Shown here piece after piece: positions 1 through 9,530 of a stretch of DNA of 64,000 nt. The stretch is from positions 2,333,264-2,397,263 of the forward strand of contig NZ_JAIFZO010000002.1 in NCBI RefSeq assembly GCF_026341275.1. The letters are read 5' to 3'. The translations under genes and the position numbers were made by a program. Under the pieces are notes generated by a model that was given only the letters and a program-made list of their open reading frames with translations, ran no database searches and was not told the origin of the DNA. This DNA is from Streptomyces ortus. Lineage in GTDB: Bacteria; Actinomycetota; Actinomycetes; Streptomycetales; Streptomycetaceae. Every line of letters starts with the position of its first letter. The stretch's first letter is position 1.

Positions 1-200
1 CGGCCGACCGTGGAGGTCCCACCGGTCTCGCTGTCGCCCAGTGCCTCCTTCAGGAGCGTCTTCACGGGCTCGGTGAGTGCCACCTCGCCCAGGCGGGTCC
101 GCACCAGCTCAGCCACGGGCACGGGCTGATCGGCGGGGGTCGGCTGAGCGGGGTCGGCGGGGTGGTCCGCGTTCTGCTGGGGCTGTTCCGTGACGGTCAT
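1..200 (-). CDS. N-terminus of a leftward gene, cut by the window edge
   Basis: The ATG is at 200 with GGGAG upstream on the minus strand. The frame is open to base 1, giving about 66 residues. The first 30 residues are rich in Pro, Ala, Gln and Asp and look disordered. A helical stretch follows (VAELVRTRLGEVALTEPVKT), ending in a Gly/Thr-rich turn. From memory, actinobacterial RecF/SMC-like AAA ATPases of mobile islands start this way, but no catalytic motif lies inside the window, so that is only a guess. It diverges from the methyltransferase gene at 484 and shares its upstream region. Confidence 0.6.
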   Translation of the reverse strand, partial: MTVTEQPQQNADHPADPAQPTPADQPVPVAELVRTRLGEVALTEPVKTLLKEALGDSETGGTSTVG

Positions 201-407
201 GTGCTGTCTCCCGGGGGCCGGATGCTGGTTCGGAGGATGGGTCGGACACCGGCACTCAGCCGGTGAGGACGATGCCCCCGTCGTTCGCGTCGGGTGGGCG
301 GCGGGGTTCCTCCGTTGTGCGGCGGTGGTGACTGCGGTCGCGCAGTCCCCGCTTCCACGTGGAAGCGGATCCAGATAAGCACATCACTGAAAGCATCGTC
401 AAACAGC

Positions 408-435
408 TTGACTGGCTTGACGGGCGCTGTAATGT
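408..435 (+). promoter_or_regulatory. possible sigma70-type promoter before the methyltransferase gene
   Basis: TTGACT at 408-413 and TAATGT at 430-435 are separated by 16 bp and sit about 50 bp before the start at 484. They lie in a patch clearly more AT-rich than its surroundings. A second TTGACG at 417 has no good -10 partner. The rest of 201-483 shows no gene. Assignment is by eye only. Confidence 0.35.
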
Positions 436-483
436 GTTTACTGTTCACTACCTACTGGCCCGAGAGGAGCAGCACCCCACGCC

Positions 484-2733
484 ATGCCCCAGCAGCCCGC
501 AGCTCAACTGCCCACCTCGGCGCACGTGACCGCCGCCGAGATCTCCCGCGTCGCAGGGGTCACGCGCGCCACCGTCAGCAACTGGCGCCGTCGCCACGAC
601 GACTTCCCCGCCCCCAGCGGGGGCACGGAGAGCAGCCCGCTCTACGATTTGGCGGCTGTCCAGGCATGGCTGCGGGGGCGCGGGCATACCTCCGCTGCCT
701 CGCCGGCCGAGGAGTTGCGTACGGCGCTGCGTCTGCTCGGGCCCGGGTCGGGTGCGGCGGCGCGGCTGTTCCCTCTGGTTGCGGCCATGTCCCGCCTCAC
801 GCCCGGGGAACTGGCCGAACTCGCCACCGCATCCGACGACCAGTTGATCGCCCGCATGGAGAAGGCCGCAGCCCAGCTCCCCGCGGCTGTGCCCGAGGCC
901 GAGCCGGTCCGCTACGGCCCGGACGATGCGGGCACGGTCCGCGCCCTGCTGGGTTGCGTCCGTGAGGCCGGAGCGCAGGCCGCCCTCGATGTCCTCGCTG
1001 AGCGCGAGCTGGACGAGGGTGCCGCCAGCGGCGTTTACCAGACTCCGGAGGGCCTGGCTCTGCTCATGTCGCGGCTCCTGCCCGCCGGCGTGGCCCGCGT
1101 CCTCGATCCAGCCTGCGGCAGCGGCACTCTCCTCGCTGCCGCTGCCCGGCAGGGCGCACAGGAACTGTTCGGGCAGGACACGCTCCCAGTGCAGGCCCAG
1201 CGCAGCGCAGTCGGGCTCCTGCTCGCCGCACCCGGGGCCGACGTGGCGATCCGCGTCGGCGACAGCCTGCGCGCCGACGCCTTCCCCGAGGTCACGGTCG
1301 ACGCCGTCCTGTCCAACCCGCCTTTCGGCGACCGCGAGTGGGGTCACGACGAGCTGGCGTACGACCCGAGGTGGGCGTACGGGGTCCCGCCGCGCTTCGA
1401 ATCCGAGTTGGCCTGGGTGCAGCACGCCCTCGCGCATCTGGAGGCCGGCGGCCACGCGGTCATGCTGCTGCCGCCCGCGCTCGCCTTCCGCTCCTCCGGC
1501 CGCCGCATCCGCGCCGAGCTCATCCGCAGCGGGGCCTTGCGAGCAGTCATTTCACTCCCGGCGCGTGCCGCGTATCCGCTCCACATCGGTCTGCAGATCT
1601 GGGTGCTCCAGCGCCCCGAACCGGGCGGCGCGGACCGTACGCCGGTGCTGTTCGTCGACGGCGAGGGCGAGCAGCGGGACGCCACGACGGGAACGCCTGG
1701 CGCGACCGTTGCGGCCACGGCCGGCTTCGGCACACGCGGTGGCTCGCGCCTTGGCCGGTCCGGCTCTTCCTCTTCCGCCGCATCCTCTTCCCCCGGTTCC
1801 ACCTTCGACTGGGCGGGGCTGACCGGCAGGGTCCTCACCCAGTGGGCCGCGTTCACCGCAGCCCCCGACGCCTACACCGGCGAACCCGGCGTCGCTCGCG
1901 CGGTGCCACTCGTCGACCTCCTCGACGACGTCGTCGACGTCACCCCGGCCCGCCATGTGAGGGCGACGGCAGCTGACATCGACCCGGTAGCCCTGGCCCG
2001 GCGCGTCTCCGAGCTGCACGGGCAACTGGTCGAGCAAGTCGCTGCCCTGGCAGGCGCCTCCGAGTCCGGCGGCTGGCAGCCGTCCGGGGCGTCAGCCCGT
2101 GAGTGGCGTACGGCGACCGTCTCCGACCTGGCGCGCGGCGGAGCCCTGACTGTGCTGCGGGCGGCGACGCCCGGGACGCGAGGCTCCAAGGGCGCCGCCA
2201 CCCCTGCCACAGACCGGCCGGTCCTCACCGCCCTGGACATCTCAGCCGGAAACCCGCCGTCCGGCGGCGCCGGTGACGTCCACTCGGACGCCACGCAGCC
2301 TGTCGCCGCCGGTGACGTCCTCGTACGCGCTGTAGCGGGCGGCGGCGACGCGGCCGCGATGACCCGGGTCGCGGACGACCAGGATGTCGGAGCCCTGCTC
2401 GGTCCGAACGTCCACCTCCTGCGCCCAGACCCGGCCCGCCTCGACCCGTGGTTCCTGGCCGGATTCCTCGGCGCCGAGGACAACATCGCCTCCGCGTCCA
2501 CCGGCAGCACCCTCGTACACGTCACACCGGGCCGCTTGCGCGTACCGCTGCTGCCCTTGGAGGAACAGCGGCGTTACGGGGAGGCCTTCCGCCGTGTGTA
2601 CGAGCTGCGCGCGGCCGTCCGCCGAAGCGCCGACCTCGCCGCCGACACCGCGGCCACCCTCACCACCGGCCTCACCGCCGGCGTACTCCTGCCACCGGAC
2701 ACCCCGGACAGCAGACCCGGCCGTTCCGGTTGA
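484..2733 (+). CDS. HTH - N6-adenine DNA methyltransferase - specificity-domain fusion protein
   Basis: This is a predicted 749-aa adenine DNA methyltransferase. Residues 12-65 form a helix-turn-helix like those that read a DNA site (VTAAEISRVAGVTRATVSNW). The SAM-binding motif DPACGSGTLL begins at D208 and the catalytic NPPF begins at N278, as in HsdM/gamma-type N6-adenine methylases. After residue 540 the chain resembles a type I specificity (S) half: a region with TGSTLVHVTPGRLRVPLLPL followed by a helical EEQRRYGEAFRRV segment, typical of the end of a target-recognition domain. It may therefore carry its own specificity. The Ser/Thr/Gly-rich stretch near 405-435 looks like a linker. It lies 90 bp before hsdM on the same strand. 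No nuclease motif is visible, so it may be an orphan methylase or may work with the hsd genes. Confidence 0.85.
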   Translation: MPQQPAAQLPTSAHVTAAEISRVAGVTRATVSNWRRRHDDFPAPSGGTESSPLYDLAAVQAWLRGRGHTSAASPAEELRTALRLLGPGSGAAARLFPLVAAMSRLTPGELAELATASDDQLIARMEKAAAQLPAAVPEAEPVRYGPDDAGTVRALLGCVREAGAQAALDVLAERELDEGAASGVYQTPEGLALLMSRLLPAGVARVLDPACGSGTLLAAAARQGAQELFGQDTLPVQAQRSAVGLLLAAPGADVAIRVGDSLRADAFPEVTVDAVLSNPPFGDREWGHDELAYDPRWAYGVPPRFESELAWVQHALAHLEAGGHAVMLLPPALAFRSSGRRIRAELIRSGALRAVISLPARAAYPLHIGLQIWVLQRPEPGGADRTPVLFVDGEGEQRDATTGTPGATVAATAGFGTRGGSRLGRSGSSSSAASSSPGSTFDWAGLTGRVLTQWAAFTAAPDAYTGEPGVARAVPLVDLLDDVVDVTPARHVRATAADIDPVALARRVSELHGQLVEQVAALAGASESGGWQPSGASAREWRTATVSDLARGGALTVLRAATPGTRGSKGAATPATDRPVLTALDISAGNPPSGGAGDVHSDATQPVAAGDVLVRAVAGGGDAAAMTRVADDQDVGALLGPNVHLLRPDPARLDPWFLAGFLGAEDNIASASTGSTLVHVTPGRLRVPLLPLEEQRRYGEAFRRVYELRAAVRRSADLAADTAATLTTGLTAGVLLPPDTPDSRPGRSG

Positions 2734-2823
2734 AACGCCCCACACGTCCCACCGCACACAACCACACTGGACACCTGCCGTCCCACGCCCGGACGGCGCT
2801 CTTCGGAAGGAAGCCGGGACCTC

Positions 2824-4833
2824 TTGAACAGCAGCAAGCACACGGAGCTGGCGAACCACGCCTGGTCCGTCGCCGATCTCCTGCGCGGCGACTACAAGCA
2901 GTCCGACTACGGCAAGGTCATCCTGCCGTTCACCGTGCTGCGCCGCCTGGAGTGCGTCCTGGAGCCGACGCGCGACAAGGTCGTCGAGACCGTCACCAGG
3001 TTCGCGGGCCAGGAGATCGACACCGACCACTTCCTGCGCAAGGCCTCGGGCCACTCCTTCTACAACAAGAGCGACCTCACGCTGCGAAAGATCGCGGCCG
3101 ACCCGCAGAACGCGGCGAAGAACCTGCAGATCTATCTCGGCGCCTTCTCCGACAACGCCCGTGAGGTCCTCGACAAGTACGAGTTCAACCAGCAGGTCAG
3201 GAAGCTCGACAGCGCGAACCTGCTCTACCAGGTCATCGGCAGGTTCACCGACCTCGACCTGCACCCCAATGTCGTGCCCAACCACAACATGGGCTACATC
3301 TTCGAGGAGTTGATCCGCCGCTTCGCCGAGCAGTCGAACGAGACCGCGGGTGAGCACTTCACCCCGCGCGAGGTCATCAAGCTGATGGTCAACCTGCTGG
3401 TGGCGCCCGACGCGGACGCCCTCAGCCTGCCGGGTGTCGTCCGCACGGTCATGGACCCGGCCTGCGGCACGGGCGGCATGCTCAGCGCCGCCGACGACCG
3501 CATCAAGGCCCTCAACCCGGACGCGACGGTCGAGGTGTACGGGCAGGAGCTCAACCCCGAGTCCTGGGCGATCTGCCGGTCCGACCTCATGATCAAGGGC
3601 CAGGACCCGGAGAACATCCGCTTCGGCAACTCCTTCTCCGACGACGGCCACGCCCGCCGCAGGTTCGACTACATCCTCGCCAACCCGCCGTTCGGCGTGG
3701 AGTGGAAGAAGGTCAAGGAGGAGGTGGAATACGAGCACAGCTCACTGGGCGACGCCGGCCGCTTCGGCGCGGGCCTGCCGCGCATCAACGACGGCTCGCT
3801 CCTCTTCCTCCAGCACATGATCTCGAAGATGAAGCCGGTGGACGTGAACGGCGGGGGCGGCTCCCGCATCGCCATCGTCTTCAACGGCTCCCCGCTGTTC
3901 ACGGGCGCGGCCGAGTCCGGCGAGTCCAACATCCGCCGCTGGATCCTGGAGAACGACTGGCTGGAGGCAATCGTCGCCCTCCCGGACCAGCTCTTCTACA
4001 ACACCGGCATCTCCACGTACTTCTGGATCCTCACCAACCGCAAGGACGCGGACCACAAGGGCAAGGTCGTCCTGCTGGACGCGCGCGACCAGTGGCAGAA
4101 GATGCGCAAGTCACTCGGCGACAAGCGCAAGGAACTCGGCGACGGGACGAACGGCCGCCCGGACCACATCGGCGACATCACGCGGCTGTACGCGGAGGCG
4201 TTGCAGGTCGCGGGCGACCCGGAGCACGCTCTGCACGGCAAGGTCAAGGTCTTCTGGAACGAGGACTTCGGCTACCAGCGCATCACCGTCGAACGCCCGC
4301 TGAAGCTGCGCTTTGAGGTGACGGAGGAGACATTGGCGGCCCTGGCGGAGGCCAAGCCGGTGGCCAAACTGGAATGGACTGAGGAGTTCGTCGCGGCGGT
4401 GCGTACGTTGCTCGGCTCGTCCTGGACGACGAAGTCCGAGGCGTTCATCGCGCTCAAGGACGCGGTGGTCGCGGCCGGCCTGACCTGGCCGTCGGGAGCG
4501 CCGTTCGCGAAGGCGGTACGGGAGACGATCGGCGTCCGGGACCCGGGAGGCGAGGTCCAGAAGATCAAGGGCGCGCCGGAGCCGGACGCGGACCTGCGGG
4601 ACTACGAGAACGTCCCGCTCGGCGAGGACGTCGAGGACTACCTCAAGCGCGAGGTGCTGCCGCACGTGCCGGACGCGTGGATCGACCACGCCAAGACGAA
4701 AATCGGCTACGAGATCCCGTTCACGCGACGCTTCTACGTGTACGAACCGCCGCGGCCGTTGGCGGAAATCGACGCGGAGTTGAAGTCTCTGGAGGCGCAG
4801 ATTCAGGCGCTGTTGGGTGAGGTGACCGAATGA
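2824..4833 (+). CDS. hsdM: type I restriction-modification system methylation subunit
   Basis: This 669-aa protein is the modification subunit that, with HsdS, methylates adenine at the bipartite recognition site and forms the core of the restriction complex. Residues 5-140 match the helical HsdM N-terminal domain. The SAM motif DPACGTGGM begins at D211 and the catalytic NPPF at N287. The C-terminal 200 residues are helical and charged, as expected for contacts to HsdS. The start is TTG at 2824, preceded by GGAAGGAAGC; the family's usual N-terminal sequence begins there. The stop overlaps the hsdS start (ATGA at 4830), implying translational coupling. Confidence 0.95.
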   Translation: MNSSKHTELANHAWSVADLLRGDYKQSDYGKVILPFTVLRRLECVLEPTRDKVVETVTRFAGQEIDTDHFLRKASGHSFYNKSDLTLRKIAADPQNAAKNLQIYLGAFSDNAREVLDKYEFNQQVRKLDSANLLYQVIGRFTDLDLHPNVVPNHNMGYIFEELIRRFAEQSNETAGEHFTPREVIKLMVNLLVAPDADALSLPGVVRTVMDPACGTGGMLSAADDRIKALNPDATVEVYGQELNPESWAICRSDLMIKGQDPENIRFGNSFSDDGHARRRFDYILANPPFGVEWKKVKEEVEYEHSSLGDAGRFGAGLPRINDGSLLFLQHMISKMKPVDVNGGGGSRIAIVFNGSPLFTGAAESGESNIRRWILENDWLEAIVALPDQLFYNTGISTYFWILTNRKDADHKGKVVLLDARDQWQKMRKSLGDKRKELGDGTNGRPDHIGDITRLYAEALQVAGDPEHALHGKVKVFWNEDFGYQRITVERPLKLRFEVTEETLAALAEAKPVAKLEWTEEFVAAVRTLLGSSWTTKSEAFIALKDAVVAAGLTWPSGAPFAKAVRETIGVRDPGGEVQKIKGAPEPDADLRDYENVPLGEDVEDYLKREVLPHVPDAWIDHAKTKIGYEIPFTRRFYVYEPPRPLAEIDAELKSLEAQIQALLGEVTE

Positions 4834-6041
4834 CGGTTCCCGCCAACTGGCAGACTCTCCGAGCTCGCTTCGCTTTCTCGCGTCGCGACGTACGAGGCGC
4901 TGAGGCCCCGTTGGCCTCCGCAACCAAAGATGGTGTCATTTTGCGAAGCGACCTGGACTTCGCGGTATGGAACCCGGACTCCAACGTAAGTAACTACAAG
5001 CTCGTTGAGTCAGACGACTTCGTCATCGGCCTGCGGTCCTTCCAACACGGGATTTCGCACTCCTCCGTGCGGGGCATCGTGAGCCCCGCATACACAGTTC
5101 TGCGGTCAGGAGATGACTTGGATCCGAGGTTCTTCAAGCACTATTTCCGATCCAGCCTGCTCATCTCTCATCTGGCGAACATTACCCAGGGGATCCGGCA
5201 GGGTCAGGCAATTGACATTGAGGCCTTCGATAACCTCTCGATGCCTGTGCCCCCGCTTGAGGAGCAGCGCCGCATCGCCGACTTCCTCGACGCCGAGACC
5301 GCCCGCATCGACGCACTAACTAGGGCATACGTCCGACTAAACAAACTGGCATCCGAGCGGTCACAGTGCGTGATCGACTCGGAGATCGAGAAACACCGAA
5401 AACTCACTCCATTTCGTTACCTGGTGCGCTTCCGCGAAGGACCCGGAATCATGGCTGTAGACTTCCATGATGATGGAATCCCGCTGATTCGAATTTCGGG
5501 TCTTCATCGTGGCAAAGTTACGCTGAATGGATGCAACTTCCTCGACCCGGAAAAGGCGGCCCGCCAGTGGTCTCAGTTTCGCCTGAAGTTGGGTGACCGG
5601 CTGATTAGTGGCAGTGCCACGATGGGCGGAGTTTCTGTAGTGAAAGACCCGGCTGTTATCGGGTCTATTCCCTACACCGGCTTGATTATTCTGCGTCCCG
5701 CTCGGCAAGACGTAGACATGACGTACGTAGAATCATTCCTTCGCTCATCTCTCTTCTCCCGTCAAATCGACGTGTTGAAGACGGGGGCCGCGATGCAGCA
5801 CTTCGGCCCCACTCACCTATCGCAAATTCAAGCCCCGCTGCCGTCCCCCCACGAGCAAATGCGGATTGTGCACAATGTGCAGGATGCACTCAGCCACGCC
5901 AGTCGATGCGAAGATCTCGTCAACCGGCAGCTGGCCTTGCTCGCCGAACGCCGCCAAGCCCTCATCACCGCCGCCGTAACCGGCCAGTTCGACGTCTCCA
6001 CCGCCAGCGGGCGCAACGTAACGGACGGAGTGAGCGCGTAG
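4830..6041 (+). CDS. hsdS: type I restriction-modification system specificity subunit
   Basis: This 403-aa protein has two target-recognition domains that read the two halves of the DNA site, each followed by a long spacer helix. The first spacer is at about residues 138-175 (PPLEEQRRIADFLDAETARI) and the second at the C-terminus (PHEQMRIVHNVQDALSHASR onward). Base composition drops markedly in the recognition domains (roughly 4930-5250 and 5400-5850, with many A/T-ending codons). This is usual for hsdS variable regions exchanged by recombination. It is coupled to hsdM by ATGA and ends 2 bp before hsdR. Confidence 0.93.
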   Translation: MTVPANWQTLRARFAFSRRDVRGAEAPLASATKDGVILRSDLDFAVWNPDSNVSNYKLVESDDFVIGLRSFQHGISHSSVRGIVSPAYTVLRSGDDLDPRFFKHYFRSSLLISHLANITQGIRQGQAIDIEAFDNLSMPVPPLEEQRRIADFLDAETARIDALTRAYVRLNKLASERSQCVIDSEIEKHRKLTPFRYLVRFREGPGIMAVDFHDDGIPLIRISGLHRGKVTLNGCNFLDPEKAARQWSQFRLKLGDRLISGSATMGGVSVVKDPAVIGSIPYTGLIILRPARQDVDMTYVESFLRSSLFSRQIDVLKTGAAMQHFGPTHLSQIQAPLPSPHEQMRIVHNVQDALSHASRCEDLVNRQLALLAERRQALITAAVTGQFDVSTASGRNVTDGVSA

Positions 6042-6043
6042 CC

Positions 6044-9000
6044 ATGAGCCCCATCCACACGGAGGCCGCCTTCGGCGATGCCATCGTCGCCGCCATGGTC
6101 GAGCGCGGCTGGCGCGAGGCTCGCCCGCAGGACTACCGGGCCGATCTCGGCCTGGACACCAACGAGTTGTTCACCTTCATCGGCGCGACCCAGCCCGAGG
6201 AGTGGAGCGAACTGCTCACCGTCTACGGCAGCGACCCAAACGAGGCGCAGCGCGGGTTCGCCGGCCGGCTCGACCAGGCCATCGCCACCAACGGGCTCCT
6301 GGACGTGCTTCGCAACGGCGTCAAGGACCGCGGCGTCCTGCTCCGCGTCGCCTACTTCAGGCCGAACCTCGTCGCCCACGACTCCGTCCTCGACGGCTAC
6401 CGGGCCAACCGCCTCACCGTCGTCCGCGAACTCGAGTACGCGACGAAGCAGGCCGACTGGGGCAACCGACTCGACCTCGCCCTCTTCCTCAACGGAATCC
6501 CCGTCGCAACGGCCGAGTTGAAGAACCCGCTGACCAAGCAGGGGGTGGAGCAGGCCAAGGAGCAGTACCGCACCGACCGCGACCCGACCGAGCTGATCTT
6601 CACGCGCCGCGTCGTCGCGAACTTCGCCGTCGACCCGGATCTGGTCTTCGTCGCCACCCAGCTCAAGGGCAAGAACACCCGCTTCCTCCCCTTCAACACC
6701 GGCTCCAACGGCCCCGGCCAGCCGGGCGGCGCCGGCAACCCGGCCCCCACCGCCTACGGCACGTACGCGACCTCGTACCTCTGGGAGCAGGTCTGGCAGC
6801 CGGACAACTGGCTGGACCTGCTCCAGAGGTTCGTGCACCTGCAGAAGAACAAGACGCCCGGCGGCGGCACCACCAAGACGATGGTCTTTCCCCGGTTCCA
6901 GCAGTGGGACGCGGTCAAGAAACTCACCGCGCATGCCGCCACGCACGGCGCGGGCCACGACTACCTGGTCATGGCCTCGGCCGGCTCGGGCAAGTCGAAC
7001 ACCATCGGCTGGCTCGCGCATCGGCTCAGCGACCTGCACACCCCGACCGACCCGCGCGAACTCGACCCCGAGGTCGTGGCCAAGGGCCTCAAGCCGGGCG
7101 TGCCGGTCTTCGACAAGGTCATCGTCATCACCGACCGCCGCAACCTGGACGCCCAACTCCGGGAAACCGTCGGCAACTTCGAGCAGACCGCAGGTCTTGT
7201 CGTGAAGATCGACGAGAAGCACGGGGCGAAGGGCGAGCAGCTCGCCAAGGCGTTGTCCCGCGACACCGGCAAGATCGTAACCGTCACCCTGCACTCGTTC
7301 CCGGCGCTGATCTCGTACATCGAGCGCAACCCCACCGAGATCCGGGGCAGCCACTTCGCGATCATCGTGGACGAGGCGCACTCCTCGCAGTCCGGCGACG
7401 CCGCCAAGGATGTACGGGCCGCCCTGCGCGACCTCGGCCTGGACTCCGACTCGGACGACGCGGGCGCGACCACGGTCAAGGCCTCGGCAGGCGCCACCCT
7501 CGACGAGCAGCTCAAGAAGCGGGCCGAGCAGCGCTCCCGCGCCGCGAACCTCTCCTACTTCTCGTTCACCGCCACGCCGAAGGCCAAGACCCTCGAACTC
7601 TTCGGCACGCTCCAGGACATCGACGGCAAGGCGACCTACCGGCCCTTCCACACATACTCCATGCGGCAGGCGATCGAGGAGGGCTTCATCCTCGACCCGC
7701 TGCGCAACTACGTCACGTACAACACGTACTGGAAGCTGGTGAACCAGAACCCCGACGAGCGCGAGGTCGACCCGTCGAAGGCGAACGGCCTGCTCGCCCG
7801 GTACGCGCTGACCCATGACTCCACCGTCGCCCAGCACGCCCAGGTGATCGTGGAGCACTTCGTGGCGCACAGCCGGGGCCGTCTCGGCGGGCGGGCCAAG
7901 TCGATGGTGGTGACCGCGTCGCGGCAGTCCGCCGTGCAGATGGCCCGCGCCATCAAGAGCTACATCAAGGACCGGGACTACGACACCAAGTACCCCGACC
8001 TGGGTGTCCTCGTCGCCTTCTCCGGCTCGCTCACCGTCGACGGCGAGGAGACCACCGAGCCGAAGGAGAACGGCGGGTTGTCGGAGAGCGCGCTGCCGAA
8101 GGCGTTCGCGTACACGCGTGCCGACGACAAGGCCGCCCGAGCCGGCGGTGCGGGCCAGCGCGAGTACAGGATCCTCGTCGTGGCGGAGAAGTACCAGACC
8201 GGCTTCGACCAGCCGCTGCTGACGACGATGTACGTCAACAAGACGCTGACCGGCATCTCCGCTGTCCAGACCCTGTCCCGGCTGAACCGGATCGCTGAGC
8301 GCAAGTCCCAGGCGGACCTGGCGGTCCTGGACTTCGTCAACGACGCCGACGACATACAGGAGTCCTTCCGCCCGTACTTCGAGGAGGCGAACACCCTTCC
8401 CTCCGACCCCAACCTGCTCTACACCGCGCAGAGCCGGGTCATGCAGGCGCCGATCCTGTCCGGACAGGAGATGGACGAGTTCGCCGCCGCGTACTTCGCC
8501 GCCAAGGAGAAGGCGGCAGGCTCACAGTCCAAGTGGGAGAAGCTGCACGCCGAGCTGTACCGGCTGCTTTCCCCCGCCGTCGCCCGCTTCACGCCCCTGC
8601 TCGAAAGCGAGGACGAGGACGACCAGGAGACGGCGGAGGGCTTCCGCGCCGACCTCAACGACTATGTCAGGAAGTACGGCTTCCTCGCGCAGATCGTCCC
8701 CTACAGGGACGCCGAGCTGGAGCGGCTGCACCTCTACGGCCGCTACCTCCTCAACCGGCTGCCGCGCCGCGCGGACGGCGGCGTGGACATAGGCGAGGTC
8801 GACCTCAGCCATATGCGGGTGGAGAAGACCGGCGAGTACGACGTCTCCCTCACCGCCGAGGGGCCGACGACGATGCAGGGCTTCGGCGACGGCTCGGGCG
8901 GCGCGAAGGAAGCGGAGAAGTCGCTGCTCTCGCAGCTGATCGACAAGTTCAACGAACGCTTCGGCACCGAGTTCACCGAGCAGGACGTCATCCGCCCGTT

Positions 9001-9244
9001 CGAGGAGGCCAAGGCCGACCCGAAGGTGCGGGCGGCGGCCGTCGTCAACGACGAGGACAACTTCGGCCTCGTCTTCGACAACGTCTTCGCGGACAAGATG
9101 GCCGACCACATCGACACCATCGCGGGCATGGGCCGCCAGTACTTCGGCCCCGACAAGGGCTTCAAGTCCAGCCTGGACCGCAGCGCCCGCAAGGCCGCCT
9201 GGCGGATGATCCGCCGTGAGGAGGGCCTGGACGACGACGTCTGA
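6044..9244 (+). CDS. hsdR: type I restriction endonuclease, motor and nuclease subunit
   Basis: This 1066-aa protein is the DNA-translocating, cleaving subunit. The N-terminal nuclease domain holds the ELKNP signature near residue 160, within the PD-(D/E)xK fold of HsdR proteins. The SF2 motor has Walker A with K317 (ASAGSGKSNT) and a DEAH box at 443-446 in VDEAHSSQSG. Later helicase motifs include FSFTATPKAK and QTLSRLNRI. I place the start at ATG 6044, two bases after the hsdS stop, not at an upstream in-frame codon inside hsdS, because the HsdR N-terminal homology begins here. All three hsd genes look intact, so the system should be functional. Confidence 0.95.
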   Translation: MSPIHTEAAFGDAIVAAMVERGWREARPQDYRADLGLDTNELFTFIGATQPEEWSELLTVYGSDPNEAQRGFAGRLDQAIATNGLLDVLRNGVKDRGVLLRVAYFRPNLVAHDSVLDGYRANRLTVVRELEYATKQADWGNRLDLALFLNGIPVATAELKNPLTKQGVEQAKEQYRTDRDPTELIFTRRVVANFAVDPDLVFVATQLKGKNTRFLPFNTGSNGPGQPGGAGNPAPTAYGTYATSYLWEQVWQPDNWLDLLQRFVHLQKNKTPGGGTTKTMVFPRFQQWDAVKKLTAHAATHGAGHDYLVMASAGSGKSNTIGWLAHRLSDLHTPTDPRELDPEVVAKGLKPGVPVFDKVIVITDRRNLDAQLRETVGNFEQTAGLVVKIDEKHGAKGEQLAKALSRDTGKIVTVTLHSFPALISYIERNPTEIRGSHFAIIVDEAHSSQSGDAAKDVRAALRDLGLDSDSDDAGATTVKASAGATLDEQLKKRAEQRSRAANLSYFSFTATPKAKTLELFGTLQDIDGKATYRPFHTYSMRQAIEEGFILDPLRNYVTYNTYWKLVNQNPDEREVDPSKANGLLARYALTHDSTVAQHAQVIVEHFVAHSRGRLGGRAKSMVVTASRQSAVQMARAIKSYIKDRDYDTKYPDLGVLVAFSGSLTVDGEETTEPKENGGLSESALPKAFAYTRADDKAARAGGAGQREYRILVVAEKYQTGFDQPLLTTMYVNKTLTGISAVQTLSRLNRIAERKSQADLAVLDFVNDADDIQESFRPYFEEANTLPSDPNLLYTAQSRVMQAPILSGQEMDEFAAAYFAAKEKAAGSQSKWEKLHAELYRLLSPAVARFTPLLESEDEDDQETAEGFRADLNDYVRKYGFLAQIVPYRDAELERLHLYGRYLLNRLPRRADGGVDIGEVDLSHMRVEKTGEYDVSLTAEGPTTMQGFGDGSGGAKEAEKSLLSQLIDKFNERFGTEFTEQDVIRPFEEAKADPKVRAAAVVNDEDNFGLVFDNVFADKMADHIDTIAGMGRQYFGPDKGFKSSLDRSARKAAWRMIRREEGLDDDV

Positions 9245-9530
9245 TGCGTACGCCTCGGTTGGATATGCCGGCCGGGGCATCCTTTGAAGGACATCGCGAG
9301 CAGGTCGAGACTGTCGAGGCGCGGCGCGCCCTGTTGGAGCGGCGCAACGCTCCTCGGCAATGCGGCGATAGAGCAGTCGCGGCCATTCCTTGTCTGGCCC
9401 ACCGCGAGACCGAACCCGTGGAAGTCAGGCTCCGGGATCGGCTGCACATATCACTGGATTTGTGCATACAAGACCGTGCGCAGTGCAAGTTGTCCTCTTC
9501 ATGAGGTGCAACGGATCTGGAGGGGAAACC

